From: an uncultured Faecalibacterium sp.
GTDB lineage: Bacteria; Bacillota; Clostridia; Oscillospirales; Ruminococcaceae
Direction: 5' to 3'
Assembly (NCBI GenBank): GCA_900765105.1
Contig: CAAFQM010000291.1
Span: 1-14,646 of the forward strand
Length of the DNA: 14,646 nt
The notes below the pieces were generated by a model, which was not told where the DNA came from, ran no database searches, and saw nothing but the letters and a program-made list of their open reading frames with translations. Shown here piece by piece: positions 14,486 through 14,646 of the stretch. Position numbers and translations under genes: made by a program. Positions within the stretch are counted from its first letter, which is position 1, and the number at the start of each line of letters is the position of its first letter.

Positions 14486-14526
14486 GGCGCTAATTTTCAA
14501 GAAAGGTTAATAAAAGGTGAATTGCC

Positions 14527-14566
14527 GGAAAAAACAAAAAAGCGATGGAACAATGTCCATCGCTTT
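14527..14566 (-). terminator. Intrinsic terminator after tRNA-Asn
   Basis: On the minus strand AAAGCGATGGA (14566-14556) pairs with TCCATCGCTTT (14549-14539) around a 6-base loop, followed by TTTTTTGTTTTTT-like sequence (down to about 14527). It starts 3 bases after the tRNA CCA end. Confidence 0.9.
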
Positions 14567-14568
14567 GC

Positions 14569-14645
14569 TGGCGCCTCTTGCCTGACTCGAACAGGCGACA
14601 CCCTGATTAACAGTCAGGTGCTCTAACCGACTGAGCTAAAGAGGC
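14569..14645 (-). tRNA. tRNA-Asn (anticodon GTT)
   Basis: The 77-base cloverleaf reads right to left. The acceptor stem is GCCTCTT with AAGAGGC, seven perfect pairs. The D arm is GCTC/GAGC, the anticodon stem CCTGA/TCAGG with loop CTGTTAA (anticodon GTT), and the T arm GCCTG-TTCGAGT-CAGGC. The discriminator is G and CCA is encoded. One base remains to the window edge, so any further tRNAs upstream are not visible. Confidence 0.97.
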
Positions 14646-14646
14646 A

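Noticed and set aside
1..14646. CRISPR array, insertion sequence or transposase
   Set aside because: No regularly spaced repeats, no transposase or integrase frame and no terminal inverted repeats flanking a gene were seen.

Overview
The window looks like chromosome from a fairly GC-rich Clostridia member of the Oscillospiraceae/Ruminococcaceae kind; a Faecalibacterium-like gut anaerobe is my best guess. This rests on the B. subtilis-type gene order mazG-(hup)-rqcP-yabP-yabQ-divIC-yabR, on a glmS ribozyme ahead of glmS, on Firmicutes-style GGAGG ribosome binding sites, and on codon use. The genus is an inference; family and order are firmer.

Region 1 (1-4680, + strand) is the conserved block. 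It opens with the tail of a zinc-ribbon protein and its terminator. A good promoter then drives mazG (nucleotide clean-up) and an HU gene, followed by an intrinsic terminator. Next come rqcP (ribosome quality control), the two spore-coat/cortex genes yabP and yabQ, divIC (septum formation, with its own promoter inside yabQ) and a yabR-type S1 RNA-binding protein with an Arg/Gly-rich tail. After another terminator there is a ypsC/RlmL-type THUMP RNA methyltransferase. spoIIE, the usual next neighbour of yabR, is absent.

Region 2 (4681-6337, + strand) is a two-gene operon. A consensus promoter drives a DUF5685-like protein and a small multi-span membrane protein that overlap by ATGA.

Region 3 (6338-8525, + strand) is glmS with a full glmS self-cleaving ribozyme in its 5' leader, so glucosamine-6-phosphate should shut off its own synthesis. 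A bidirectional terminator separates it from the convergent region 4.

Region 4 (8555-14490, - strand) is a four-gene export operon read right to left. It starts from a near-consensus promoter and encodes a peptidase-C39 ABC transporter with a lengthened peptidase domain, a 149-residue protein with a GyrI-like look, an HlyD-type adaptor, and a membrane-anchored protein with three bacterial Ig-like repeats. The first and third genes form a double-glycine-peptide type secretion machine, but no cargo peptide is visible in the window. This is the least ordinary part of the sequence. A tRNA-Asn with its terminator closes the right edge.
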